A stretch of 64,000 nucleotides of DNA from Planctomycetota bacterium (GTDB lineage: Bacteria; Planctomycetota; UBA1135; UBA2386): the NCBI GenBank assembly GCA_016716265.1, contig JADJWQ010000006.1, positions 3,933,501-3,997,500 on the forward strand, in the 5' to 3' direction. Below, piece by piece: positions 1 through 8,519 of this stretch. Numbering within the stretch: position 1 is the stretch's first letter; each line of letters starts with the position of its first letter. The notes beneath the pieces were generated by a model that saw only the letters and a program-made list of their open reading frames with translations, did no database searches and had not been told where the DNA came from. The translations under genes and the position numbers were made by a program.

Positions 1-1344
1 ACCGCCGGCCTCGCCGCGCTCGGCACCTTCGTCGTCGCATACCTGCTGGTGATCGGCGAGGACCTGCTGCACCTGCGCAAGTCGAAGCCGGTCATCCTCG
101 CCGCCAGCGTCATCTGGATGCTCACCGCGCTCGCCTACAGCGGGGCGGGCGTCGAGCCGGACCACGTCGAGGAGCGAATCAAGCACCATATTGCCGACTT
201 CGCGGAGCTGTTCCTCTTCCTGTTGGTGGCGATGACGTACATCAGCGCCATCGCGCAGCGGAACGTGTTCATGAAGCTGAACGCGATGCTCGTCTCGGCG
301 GGCTTCGGCTTCCGCGCGGTCTACTGGACGACCGGGCTGCTCGCGTTCGTGATCTCACCGATCGCCGACAACCTGACCACCGCGCTGCTGATGGGAGCTG
401 TGGTCACTGCGGTCGGACGCGGCAACAAGACGTTCGTCGGACTGTCGTGCATCAACGTCGTGGTCGCCGCCAACGCGGGTGGCGCGTTCTCGCCGTTCGG
501 CGACATCACGACGCTGCTGGTCTGGAAGAGCGGCAAGATCCCGTTCATCGACTTCTTCGATCTGCTCGTGCCATCGCTGGTCAACTGGCTCGTGCCGGCC
601 GCGCTGATGAGCTTCGCGATCCCGAAGGCCAAACCGCTCGCATTGACGGAGGACGTCGAGCTCAAGGACGGCTGGCTGAAGGTCATCATCCTGTTCCTGC
701 TGACGATCACGACGGCGGTGCTGTTCCACACGGTGCTGCACCTGCCGCCGTTCATGGGGATGATGACGGGCCTCGGCTTCTACATGCTGTATGGCTACGC
801 GCGGGTCGTGAAGGCGCGCTTCTTCGAGCACGTGCGCGTGTTCGACGTGTTCGAGAACGTCGCCGAAGTCGAGTGGGACACGCTGCTGTTCTTCTTCGGT
901 GTGATCATGTGCGTCGGCGGGCTCACCGAGCTCGGCTACCTGGCGATCGCATCGCAATACCTGTATTCGGACCTCGGCGCGACGACCGCGAACGTCGGCG
1001 TCGGGCTGATCTCCGCGGTGCTCGACAACGTGCCGGTCATGTTCGCGGTTCTCAACATGGACCCGACGATGGCGCCGCCGGAAGTGCTCGCGACCGGTGC
1101 CACCGAGCTGATCGACGCGCACGACGTCTACCAGTGGCAGCTGGTCACGCTGACGGCTGGCGTCGGCGGCTCCCTGCTGTCGGTCGGATCGGCGGCCGGC
1201 GTGGCGCTGATGGGCGCCGCCCGCGGCCAGTACACGTTCCTCGTGCACATGCGCTGGATGTGGGCGGTCGCGCTCGGCTACGTCGGCTCGATCTGGGTCC
1301 ACCACCTGATGCACGCGCCGGCGGCGGGATCGGCCGGCTCGTGA
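1..1344 (+). CDS. nhaD: NhaD-type Na+/H+ antiporter (5' end outside window)
   Basis: The reading frame is open from base 1, so the gene begins upstream of the window and 447 codons of its 3' part are seen. The protein is a polytopic inner-membrane transporter with many hydrophobic segments. The stretch NAGGAFSPFGDITTLLVW matches the conserved core of the NhaD family of the ion transporter superfamily, which exchanges sodium or lithium for protons. A second conserved segment, SAVLDNVPVMFAVLNMDP, lies near the C-terminus, as expected for the second half of the pseudo-symmetric fold. The end is hydrophobic and shows no extra domain. It stands alone; the next gene in the same direction starts 261 bases later. 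The family is clear, the ion specificity is inferred. Confidence 0.9.
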   Translation, partial: TAGLAALGTFVVAYLLVIGEDLLHLRKSKPVILAASVIWMLTALAYSGAGVEPDHVEERIKHHIADFAELFLFLLVAMTYISAIAQRNVFMKLNAMLVSAGFGFRAVYWTTGLLAFVISPIADNLTTALLMGAVVTAVGRGNKTFVGLSCINVVVAANAGGAFSPFGDITTLLVWKSGKIPFIDFFDLLVPSLVNWLVPAALMSFAIPKAKPLALTEDVELKDGWLKVIILFLLTITTAVLFHTVLHLPPFMGMMTGLGFYMLYGYARVVKARFFEHVRVFDVFENVAEVEWDTLLFFFGVIMCVGGLTELGYLAIASQYLYSDLGATTANVGVGLISAVLDNVPVMFAVLNMDPTMAPPEVLATGATELIDAHDVYQWQLVTLTAGVGGSLLSVGSAAGVALMGAARGQYTFLVHMRWMWAVALGYVGSIWVHHLMHAPAAGSAGS

Positions 1345-1605
1345 GCTTCCGACGACCCGGGACCGCAACCGGGATCCGCGTCCCGACCCGAGACCGGCCC
1401 GAGTCTGCGGGCTGGACGCCCGATGCGGCCCTGGCGCCGCGACTTCGGTCGTCGATGCTCTTGCGCGCAAGCGACGCGCGTTACGGCAGGAGGACTACGG
1501 GAATGGTCGCATTCCCTGCCAATCAGGCGGTGCGCCCCGATGCGGTCGGGCGTGTGCTAGGATCGAGAACCGTCCGCCACGGCGCTCCGCCCACAGGATC
1601 CCCCC

Positions 1606-2082
1606 GTGCCCAAATCGCATCCACAACGCCGTGAACTCGCCCACATCGTCGCCTCCCGGCTCCGTGAGCTCCGCGCCCGCAGGAACCTGACCCAGGACCA
1701 GGTCGCCCGCGCCGTCGGTTGCCACGAGTCGGCGGTGTCGCGTTGGGAGAGCGGCTCCCGGTTGCCCCCGTGCACCGACGTCCTCGCACTCGCGCGCCTC
1801 TACGAGGTGTCGTGCGACGAGTTGCTCGGCCGTCGCGAGCAGCCGGTGATGAGCAATTCCGCATTGGTCGACCAGGCGCTGCTCGACCGCCTGGCGAGTG
1901 CGCGCGACGTGGCCGAGTTCGATCGCATGGTCGAGGCCGCCTCCGAGCACGCTGCGTGGTTCCCGCTCGAGGAAGGCTCGATGATCGTGCCGGTCGCCGA
2001 CGCGATGAAGCGCGCCCGTGACGTGGCCGACCGCTTCCCCGACAGCCGGTTCCGCGACCGCCTGTTCAGGCCCGGCCGCTGA
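1606..2082 (+). CDS. XRE-family helix-turn-helix transcriptional regulator
   Basis: A 158-residue DNA-binding protein. Residues ~18-72 form a classical XRE/HTH_3 domain: LRARRNLTQDQVARAVG, then a recognition helix with ESAVSRWESGSRLP, then VLALARLYEVSCDELLG. The remaining ~85 residues are helical and acidic and carry no recognised domain. GTG at 1606 is the first start that gives the full HTH, with no strong ribosome binding site. It lies between nhaD and a convergent transhydrogenase operon, and a perfect GC hairpin follows its stop. No toxin-like partner is adjacent, so a role as local regulator is possible but unproven. Confidence 0.85.
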   Translation: MPKSHPQRRELAHIVASRLRELRARRNLTQDQVARAVGCHESAVSRWESGSRLPPCTDVLALARLYEVSCDELLGRREQPVMSNSALVDQALLDRLASARDVAEFDRMVEAASEHAAWFPLEEGSMIVPVADAMKRARDVADRFPDSRFRDRLFRPGR

Positions 2083-2106
2083 GGCGTGCCGCTGCCGGCA
2101 CGGCGA

Positions 2107-2134
2107 GCGGGTCGCGCACGGCGGCGCGACCCGC
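2107..2134. terminator. GC-rich hairpin between convergent genes
   Basis: A perfect 11-bp inverted repeat (2107-2117 pairing with 2124-2134, 6-base loop) sits in the 58-base gap between the XRE gene and the end of pntB. It could end transcription from both sides. There is no T-run, so it is not a classic intrinsic terminator. Confidence 0.55.
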
Positions 2135-2140
2135 CGCGCG

Positions 2141-3544
2141 TCAGAGTTCCTTCACCTCGGCGATGATGCTCTGCAGCGCCTCCTTGGCGTCCGCGAAGAG
2201 CATCAGCGTGTTGTCGTTCTCGAACAGCGGGTTCTTGATGCCCGCGTAGCCCGGCGACAGCGAGCGCTTGACCATCACGACGGTACGCGCGTGGTCGACG
2301 TCGAGGATCGGCATGCCGGCGATCGGGCTGCCGGTCGGCTGCCGGGCGATCGGATTCACGACGTCATTGGCGCCGAGGATGATGACGACGTCGGTGTTCT
2401 GGAAGTCCGGGTTGATCCGGTCCATCTCCCAGAGCTTGTCGTACGGCACGTCCGCCTCGGCGAGCAGGACGTTCATGTGGCCCGGCATGCGGCCGGCGAC
2501 CGGGTGGATCGCGTAGCGCACGTCGATGCCGCGCTTCTCGAGCAGCTTGGCGAGCTCGGCGCACGCGTGCTGGGCCTGTGCGACCGCGAGGCCGTAGCCC
2601 GGCACGATGATGCACGACGCCGCGCCGTCGAACAGCATCGCGACCTCCTCGCCGGAGGTCGACTTGATGTTCTTGTAGTCGCGCGCGTCGGCCGCGACGT
2701 TGTCGTCGCCGAGACCGCCGATCAGCACGTTGGCGAGCGAGCGGTTCATCGCCTTGCACATGATCATCGTCAGGATCAGACCCGACGCGCCGACGAGCGC
2801 ACCGGCGACGATCAGCATCTGGTTGGCGACGACGAAGCCCGACGCCGCCGCGGCGACACCCGAGAAGGCGTTGAGCAGCGACACGACCACCGGCATGTCG
2901 GCGCCGCCGATCGGCGTCACCATGAACACGCCGGCGACCGCCGACAGCAGCACCAGCAGCACCATCGCGATGATCGCGCCGGTCGTGCTGCCGGTCAGCC
3001 CGACCCAGGCGCCGATCGCGACCAGCAGGATCGCGATCGCGATGTGCACCTGCGTGCGCAAGGAGCCGGACAGCGGGTGGTTGGCCTTCTTGCCGGCCAG
3101 CTTCAGGTAGGCGATACCGCTGCCGGTCAGCGTCGCGGTGCCGATGATGATGCCGGCGGGTACGCTGGCACCGAGCATCGTCGAGACATCCGCCAGACCA
3201 CGGAAACGGTTCGCGGTCGCGGCCTCGATCAGGATCGCGATCGCGACCAGTGCCGAGGCGCCACCGCCGAAGCCGTTGAACGCCGCGACCATCTCCGGCA
3301 TCGCGGTCATCGCGACGCGCGTCGCGGCGAGGTAGCCGATCGCCCCGCCGATCGCGAGGCCGATGACGAGGAGCCACCAGTTGATGGCGTGAGCCTCGAC
3401 CAGCACGCCGATGATGGCGAGCAACATGCCGACCGAGGCGACGAGATTGCCCGAGCGCGCGGTGCGGACCTTGGACAGGCGCTTGATCCCCAGCACGAAG
3501 AGGATCGCCGCCACCATGTACAGGTAGATGAACAGTGAGCCCAT
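2141..3544 (-). CDS. pntB: NAD(P) transhydrogenase subunit beta
   Basis: 467 residues, the usual length for PntB. The first ~270 residues are membrane spanning (about nine hydrophobic segments). The C-terminal domain binds NADP(H): VPGYGLAVAQAQHACAEL, the HPVAGRMPGHMNVLLAEA segment, DVVIILGANDVVNP and the late KRSLSPGYAGI region are all diagnostic. Together with the two upstream genes it forms the proton-translocating transhydrogenase, which reduces NADP+ with NADH at the expense of the proton gradient. It is the last gene of a three-gene minus-strand operon and begins 7 bases after pntAB. Confidence 0.96.
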   Translation of the reverse strand: MGSLFIYLYMVAAILFVLGIKRLSKVRTARSGNLVASVGMLLAIIGVLVEAHAINWWLLVIGLAIGGAIGYLAATRVAMTAMPEMVAAFNGFGGGASALVAIAILIEAATANRFRGLADVSTMLGASVPAGIIIGTATLTGSGIAYLKLAGKKANHPLSGSLRTQVHIAIAILLVAIGAWVGLTGSTTGAIIAMVLLVLLSAVAGVFMVTPIGGADMPVVVSLLNAFSGVAAAASGFVVANQMLIVAGALVGASGLILTMIMCKAMNRSLANVLIGGLGDDNVAADARDYKNIKSTSGEEVAMLFDGAASCIIVPGYGLAVAQAQHACAELAKLLEKRGIDVRYAIHPVAGRMPGHMNVLLAEADVPYDKLWEMDRINPDFQNTDVVIILGANDVVNPIARQPTGSPIAGMPILDVDHARTVVMVKRSLSPGYAGIKNPLFENDNTLMLFADAKEALQSIIAEVKEL

Positions 3545-3551
3545 CGTGTGG

Positions 3552-3851
3552 TCAGCCTTGCTTCTTCTTCTTGCCGAACATCGCCAGCATCCGGTCGGTC
3601 ACCAGGAAGCCGCCGATCACGTTGATGGTCGCGAACACCACGGCGATGAAGCCGAGGATCTTCGCGGACCAGTGGAACTCACTCTGCACGGCGAGCACCG
3701 CGCCGACGATCGAGATGCCCGAGATCGCGTTCGACCCCGACATCAGCGGGGTGTGCAGCGTCGCGGGGACCTTCGAGATCAGCTCGAGCCCGAGGAAGGA
3801 CGCGAGCACGAAGATGAAGACCAGTGTGGCCGCAATGTATTCGTATCCCAT
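3552..3851 (-). CDS. pntAB: NAD(P) transhydrogenase subunit alpha, membrane part
   Basis: A 99-residue membrane protein with three hydrophobic segments and a Lys-rich C-terminus (GKKKKQG). It corresponds to the C-terminal membrane part of single-chain PntA; LISKVPATLHTPLMSGSNAI is the conserved segment. The split of the alpha subunit into PntAA and PntAB resembles the Rhodospirillum-type three-subunit enzyme. Its ATG shares one base with the stop codon of pntAA, which indicates translational coupling, and pntB follows 7 bases later. Confidence 0.95.
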   Translation of the reverse strand: MGYEYIAATLVFIFVLASFLGLELISKVPATLHTPLMSGSNAISGISIVGAVLAVQSEFHWSAKILGFIAVVFATINVIGGFLVTDRMLAMFGKKKKQG

Positions 3852-4975
3852 CACGAGACTCCGAGTGCTTCCTTCGCCTGGGCATTGAACGGCTTGCCGT
3901 CCTTCGCGACGCAGGTCGCGGCGATGACCTCGTCCTCCCACTTGGGCTCGAGCTTGCCGTCCTTCAGCATCAGCTCGACGAAGCCCAGCACGTTGCGCGC
4001 CCACATCCGGCTCGCGTCGCCGGCCTTGCGCGAAGTCAGATCGGTGTAGCCGATGATCTTGACGCCGTTGATCTCGACGATCTCGCCCGGCACCGTGCCT
4101 TCGACGTTGCCGCCATTGGGTGCAGCGAGGTCCACGATCACCGAGCCCGGCTTCATGCCCTCGACGACGTCCTTGGTCACGATGACCGGCGCCTTCTTGC
4201 CCGGGATCAGCGCGGTCGTGATCAGCACGTTCGACTCGACGATGTGCTTCTTCAGGATCTCGCGCTGCTTCTGCTTGTCGGCCTCGGACAGCTCCTTCGC
4301 ATAGCCGCCCGCGGTCTCGGCGCTCTGCTCCGGCGTCGTGTCGACGAACCGCGCGCCGAGGCTCTCGACCTGCTCCTTGACCGCCGAGCGCACGTCGTTG
4401 GCCTCGACGTTCGCGCCGAGCCGCTTGCACGTCGCGATCGCTTGCAGGCCGGCGACACCGGCGCCGATCACGAAGGCCTTCGCGGGCCGGATCGACCCGG
4501 CCGCCGTCATCATCAGCGGGAACAGCTGCGGCAGCTCCGCGGCCGCGAGCAGCACGGCCTGGTAGCCCGCGCAGGTCGCCTGGCTCGACAGCACGTCCAT
4601 CTTCTGCGCACGCGTGATGCGCGGGATCAGCTCCATGCCGAACGACACCACGCCGGCCTTGCAGGCGGCGTCGACGTCGGACTTCTGCATCGCGGGGACG
4701 AGGCTCGACACGACGAACGCGCCGCGTTTCAGCGTCTGGACGACGGCGGGCGCCGGCGTCGCGACGCCGAGCACCAGGTCGGCACTGCCGGCCGCGTCGC
4801 TCAGGCGGGCGCCGGCGTCCTGGTACTCCTTGTCGGTGAAGCCGGCCGCGAACCCCGCTCCGGGGGCCACGACGACTTCCAACCCGTGTTTGACGAACGC
4901 TTTGACCGTCTCGGGCGTGGCGGCAACGCGGCGCTCGCCCGGGGCGGACTCCTTCAGGACGAAGAGCTGGGTCAT
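3851..4975 (-). CDS. pntAA: NAD(P) transhydrogenase subunit alpha, NAD-binding part
   Basis: 374 residues, the expected size for a separate PntAA. The soluble NAD(H)-binding domain begins with LKESAPGERRVAATPETV and contains the Rossmann motif VIGAGVAGLQAIATCKRLGA and the region VEGMKPGSVIVDLAAPNGGN. ATG 4975 is chosen over further upstream in-frame starts because family similarity begins at MTQLFVLKES; the upstream extension is Arg/Pro-rich with no family features. It is the first gene of the pntAA-pntAB-pntB operon, and its promoter should lie in the 315-bp gap to pyrF. Confidence 0.95.
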   Translation of the reverse strand: MTQLFVLKESAPGERRVAATPETVKAFVKHGLEVVVAPGAGFAAGFTDKEYQDAGARLSDAAGSADLVLGVATPAPAVVQTLKRGAFVVSSLVPAMQKSDVDAACKAGVVSFGMELIPRITRAQKMDVLSSQATCAGYQAVLLAAAELPQLFPLMMTAAGSIRPAKAFVIGAGVAGLQAIATCKRLGANVEANDVRSAVKEQVESLGARFVDTTPEQSAETAGGYAKELSEADKQKQREILKKHIVESNVLITTALIPGKKAPVIVTKDVVEGMKPGSVIVDLAAPNGGNVEGTVPGEIVEINGVKIIGYTDLTSRKAGDASRMWARNVLGFVELMLKDGKLEPKWEDEVIAATCVAKDGKPFNAQAKEALGVS

Positions 4976-5290
4976 GGACGACCTCGAGAATCGGCGGGGT
5001 AGCGGTCTCGATGGGTGGACCCGCGGATGCCTTGCCGGCACGGCTCCGGGACGGGTCGCGAGCGGGCGCCGCGCGGTCGACGAGGACCGGCGGGCGCGGT
5101 GCTCCGGCACGTCGCCGGTCGCCGGGACGCGGTGGCGGCGCCACGGGCAGGGGGGTCAACTGCAAGGGAAGCGCTGGTATTGCCGTGAATCCAGAACGAA
5201 GGCGCCTTTCCCGCGGGGGGGGCACCCGCGCCGCCGTTCGGGCATCGTCCCTTCCTTGCCGACGGCCGGACCGATAGCCTCTGCCCAGCG
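4976..5290. promoter_or_regulatory. Divergent intergenic region pntAA / pyrF
   Basis: 315 bases between two divergently transcribed operons. It must contain both promoters, but no -35/-10 pair, operator repeat or leader structure could be recognised by eye. Open frames through it are Arg/Pro-rich and look non-coding. Confidence 0.35.
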
Positions 5291-6181
5291 ATGGCAGCGA
5301 GCTACGTGGAGCGACTCGAGGAGCGCGTGTCCTCGGGCATGAGCCCTGCCTGCGTCGGCATCGATCCGCGACCCGAGCGGCTGCCGGCCGGCGTCGCGCC
5401 CGGGCGGTCCGCCGCCGAGCGGATCGTCGCGTTCGTCCGCGAGGTGCTGCCGTCGATCGCCCGGCGTGCGCCGGTGGTCAAGCCGAACATCGCGTTCTTC
5501 GAGGCGCTCGGCGCCGACGGTTGGCGCGCCTACGAGGAGGTGTGCCGGCTCGCGCGCGCAGGCGGCCTGCTGGTGATCGGCGACGTCAAGCGCGGCGACA
5601 TCGGTAGCACGGCCGCTGCCTACGCGCGCGCCCACTTCGCCCACGCCGACGCACTGACGGTGAACCCCTACCTCGGCACCGACGCGATCGAGCCGTTCCT
5701 CGCCGCGTGCCGCGAGGCCGGGCGCGCCATCTACGTGTTGGTCCGCACCAGCAATCCGGGCGCGGCGATGTTCCAGTCGCTGCGCGACACGCGCGGCCAC
5801 ACCGTCGCCGAGGTGGTCGCGCGTGCCGTCGACCGCTGGGGCGAGGACACCGCCAGCCCCGGTGGCTTCGCGTCGGTCGGTGCCGTGGTCGGCGCGACGC
5901 GCGCCGACGAGCTGCTCGCGCTGCGCCGCGCGATGCCGCGGGCGCCGCTGCTGATCCCGGGTGTCGGCGCGCAGGGCGGTCGCATCACGGATCTGCGCGC
6001 CGCCTTCGATGGCCGTGGCTTCGGGGCCGTCGTCAACCAGAGCCGCGCCATGCTCGAGTGCTTCGAGCCTGGCGACCCCGATTGGCGCGACCGCATCGAT
6101 GCGGCGCTCGACGCCTTCCACGCCGAGCTCCAGGACCTGCTGCGCGACCGCGCCGCGACGACGGCGAACCCGCACCCGTGA
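5291..6181 (+). CDS. pyrF: Orotidine 5'-phosphate decarboxylase (subfamily 2)
   Basis: 296 residues. It catalyses the last step of UMP synthesis, decarboxylation of OMP. GIDPRPERLP at the N-terminus, VKPNIAFFEALGADG, and the active-site segment DVKRGDIGSTAAAYA with its catalytic Lys and Asp are typical of the long subfamily-2 enzymes. VIGDVKRGDIG and LLIPGVGAQGG mark the barrel phosphate-binding parts. It is the first gene of a tight operon: its TGA overlaps the GTG start of bshC by 4 bases, then bshB1 and a parA-like gene follow with the same kind of overlap. The pairing of pyrimidine and bacillithiol genes may be only positional. Confidence 0.95.
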   Translation: MAASYVERLEERVSSGMSPACVGIDPRPERLPAGVAPGRSAAERIVAFVREVLPSIARRAPVVKPNIAFFEALGADGWRAYEEVCRLARAGGLLVIGDVKRGDIGSTAAAYARAHFAHADALTVNPYLGTDAIEPFLAACREAGRAIYVLVRTSNPGAAMFQSLRDTRGHTVAEVVARAVDRWGEDTASPGGFASVGAVVGATRADELLALRRAMPRAPLLIPGVGAQGGRITDLRAAFDGRGFGAVVNQSRAMLECFEPGDPDWRDRIDAALDAFHAELQDLLRDRAATTANPHP

Positions 6182-7734
6182 ACGCCCGCCTGCGCCACCT
6201 GTCGTTCCGCCGCTTCGGGACCTCCGAGCTGCACCTCCGTTACCTCGAGGACGATCCGGACCTGCAGGAGCTGACCGGCGCGCGGCCGCGCGACGCGGAC
6301 GACCTGCTGCGCCGCGCGCCGCTGTCGGCACGGCGGCTCGTGCCCCCGGTCGAGCTCGGCCGGGCGCTGCGCGCCTACGCCGAGCGCCACGGCGCACCAC
6401 CGGCGGTGCTCGACAACGCCGATGCGATCGCGCGCGGCGAGGCGGTCGTCGTCGTCACCGGCCAACAGCCGGGGCTGTTCGGCGGCCCGCTCTACACGCT
6501 GTACAAGGCCGCGACCGCGATCCGGCTCGCGCGCGAGCTGTCGGCGCGGCCCGGCGCCCCGCGCGTGCTGCCGTTGTTCTGGAACCACAGCGACGATCAC
6601 GACCTCGACGAGGTGAACCGGGCGTTCCTGGTCAACCCCAACCAGGAGCTGCAGCGCTACCGGCTCGAGCTCGCGCACGCCGGCGAGCCGATCCGCAACC
6701 TGCCGGTCGGCCGGGCGCTCGCGCCCGTGCTCGCCGCTGCGGGCGACCTGCTGCCGCGCACCGAGTTCCGCGACGACGTCTGGCCGCTGTTCGCGCCGGG
6801 CCACGACGACGAGACCTTCGGCGACGCGCTGGCGCGGCTGCTGTTCGGGCTGTTCGGCGCGCACGGGCTCCTCGTCATCGAGCCGCGCGACCTGCCCCCC
6901 TCGGCGTTCGAGGTGCTGCCGCGCTGGCGCAGCGCCACGCGCACGGTGCGCGACGCCGTGCGGCAGATCAGCGAGCACCTGACCGACCTGGGCCTCGACG
7001 TGACGCTCGATCCAGGCACCACGCTGATGTTCCAGTTCGGCGCCGGCCAGCGCCGCGCGCCCTTGCTCGACGGCGAGCCGTTCGACCGCGCCGAGCAGCT
7101 CAGCCCCGGCGTGCTGCTGCGGCCGCTGTGGCAGGACGCCTGTCTGCCGAGCATCGGCTTCGTCGTCGGGCCCGGCGAGCTGTCGTACCTCGCCGTCGTC
7201 GCGTCGCTCTACAAGCAGCTCGGCGTGCCGCGCCCCTGCCTCGTACCGCGCGCGTCGCTCACGCTCGTCGAGCCGTCGATGGTCAAGCAGCTCGAGCGCT
7301 TCGGCTGGGACATACCCGACCTCGAGCCGGGCCCCGACGAGCTGGCGCGCGTGCTCGAGGGCGACGACGACAGCGGCCCCGAGGGCGCGCTCGCCGAGCT
7401 GTCCGAGGACCTGCGGCGGCGGCTCGGCGAGGTCGGCGAGCAGCTCCGGGCGACCGACCGGCAGATGCTCGGCCCGCTCGAGCGCTCGCGCGGCAAGATG
7501 CTCGACGAGCTCGACAAGCTGCGGCAGAAGGTCCGCAACTCGCGCCAGAACCGGCAGGGCACCGGGCTGCGGCAGATCCGTCGACTGTGCGCGAACCTGC
7601 GCCCGCGCAGCCGCCCGCAGGAGCGCGTGCTCGGTCCGCTGTCGTACGTCGTCAGCCACGGCCCCGGGCTCGCCGACCTGCTGATCGACGCCTGCGATCC
7701 GTTCATGGTCCAGCACGGGGTGCTCGAGCTGTGA
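6178..7734 (+). CDS. bshC: Bacillithiol synthase, putative cysteine ligase BshC
   Basis: 518 residues, the usual BshC size. BshC is thought to add cysteine to glucosaminyl-malate in the last step of bacillithiol synthesis. The family core is obvious: VVVTGQQPGLFGGPLYTLYK (Rossmann-like nucleotide site) followed by VLPLFWNHSDDHDLDEVN. The C-terminal third contains a long Glu/Arg-rich coiled segment (about residues 395-460), also a BshC feature. GTG 6178 is chosen because it overlaps the pyrF stop by 4 bases (GTGA) and the protein begins where similarity starts. The stop overlaps bshB1 in the same way, so these genes are translationally coupled. Confidence 0.95.
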   Translation: MNARLRHLSFRRFGTSELHLRYLEDDPDLQELTGARPRDADDLLRRAPLSARRLVPPVELGRALRAYAERHGAPPAVLDNADAIARGEAVVVVTGQQPGLFGGPLYTLYKAATAIRLARELSARPGAPRVLPLFWNHSDDHDLDEVNRAFLVNPNQELQRYRLELAHAGEPIRNLPVGRALAPVLAAAGDLLPRTEFRDDVWPLFAPGHDDETFGDALARLLFGLFGAHGLLVIEPRDLPPSAFEVLPRWRSATRTVRDAVRQISEHLTDLGLDVTLDPGTTLMFQFGAGQRRAPLLDGEPFDRAEQLSPGVLLRPLWQDACLPSIGFVVGPGELSYLAVVASLYKQLGVPRPCLVPRASLTLVEPSMVKQLERFGWDIPDLEPGPDELARVLEGDDDSGPEGALAELSEDLRRRLGEVGEQLRATDRQMLGPLERSRGKMLDELDKLRQKVRNSRQNRQGTGLRQIRRLCANLRPRSRPQERVLGPLSYVVSHGPGLADLLIDACDPFMVQHGVLEL

Positions 7735-8519
7735 CGGCCGCCGGCGACCGAGGCGATGCGGCCACGGTGGACGCGCTGGTCGTCGGCGCGCACCCCGACG
7801 ATGCCGAGATCGGCTGCGCCGGAGCGATGCTCAGGATGACCGACGCGGGCCTGCGCGTCGCCGTCGTCGACTGCACGCGCGGCGAGAGCGCGAGCCGCGG
7901 CACCCCGGCGCTGCGCGCCGAAGAGGCCGCGCGGGCGGCGGCGCTGCTCGGCCTGTGCGCGCGCCAGAACCTCGGCCTGCCCGATGGCCGCGTCGCCGAT
8001 GACGAAGCCGCGCTGCGAGCGCTGGTCGGTGCGCTGCGCCGGCTGCGCCCGCGGCTGCTGCTCGCACCGTTCCCCATCGACGCGCACCCGGACCACGAGG
8101 CGGTCGCCGCCGCCTGCCGGCGCGCCTTCTTCCATGCCGGGCTCCGCAATCTGCTGCCCGAGCTCGGCCCACCGTGGCGGCCGCGCGCGCTGCTCCGCTA
8201 CGCCGGCAACGATGGCGCCGTCCCGACCTTCTGCGTCGACATCGACGTGCTCGTCGACCGCAAGCGCGCGGTCCTCGAGTGCTACGCGTCGCAGATCGGC
8301 CGCAGCCCGGACGAGCGCGCGCACTACCTGCGCGGCGCCGACCACGTCGAGCGCGCACTGGTCCGCGACCGCTACTACGGCACGCTGTGCGGATGCGGTC
8401 ACGCCGAGCCGTTCTGGACCGACGGCCCGTTCGCACTCGACGCGCTCGCTCCTCTGGTGACCGCCGGCGCCGGTGTGGACCGCGCGACGACCCCGCCGCC
8501 AGGAGGCAATCCGCCGTGA
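7731..8519 (+). CDS. bshB1: Bacillithiol biosynthesis deacetylase (PIG-L family)
   Basis: 262 residues. It is a zinc-dependent LmbE/PIG-L deacetylase that should convert GlcNAc-malate to GlcN-malate. The metal motif VVGAHPDDAEIGCAGAML (HPDD) is at residues ~17-34 and the third ligand motif IDAHPDHEAV at ~110-119. The BshB1 assignment rests on its position between bshC and the rest of the pathway. The start GTG overlaps the bshC stop by 4 bases and its own stop overlaps the next GTG by 4 bases. The last ~20 residues are Pro/Gly-rich and may be unstructured. Confidence 0.93.
   Translation: MTAAGDRGDAATVDALVVGAHPDDAEIGCAGAMLRMTDAGLRVAVVDCTRGESASRGTPALRAEEAARAAALLGLCARQNLGLPDGRVADDEAALRALVGALRRLRPRLLLAPFPIDAHPDHEAVAAACRRAFFHAGLRNLLPELGPPWRPRALLRYAGNDGAVPTFCVDIDVLVDRKRAVLECYASQIGRSPDERAHYLRGADHVERALVRDRYYGTLCGCGHAEPFWTDGPFALDALAPLVTAGAGVDRATTPPPGGNPP

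Noticed and set aside
1606..2082. XRE regulator as antitoxin of a toxin-antitoxin pair
   Set aside because: No small toxin-like gene overlaps or adjoins it; neighbours are a transporter and a convergent transhydrogenase operon.
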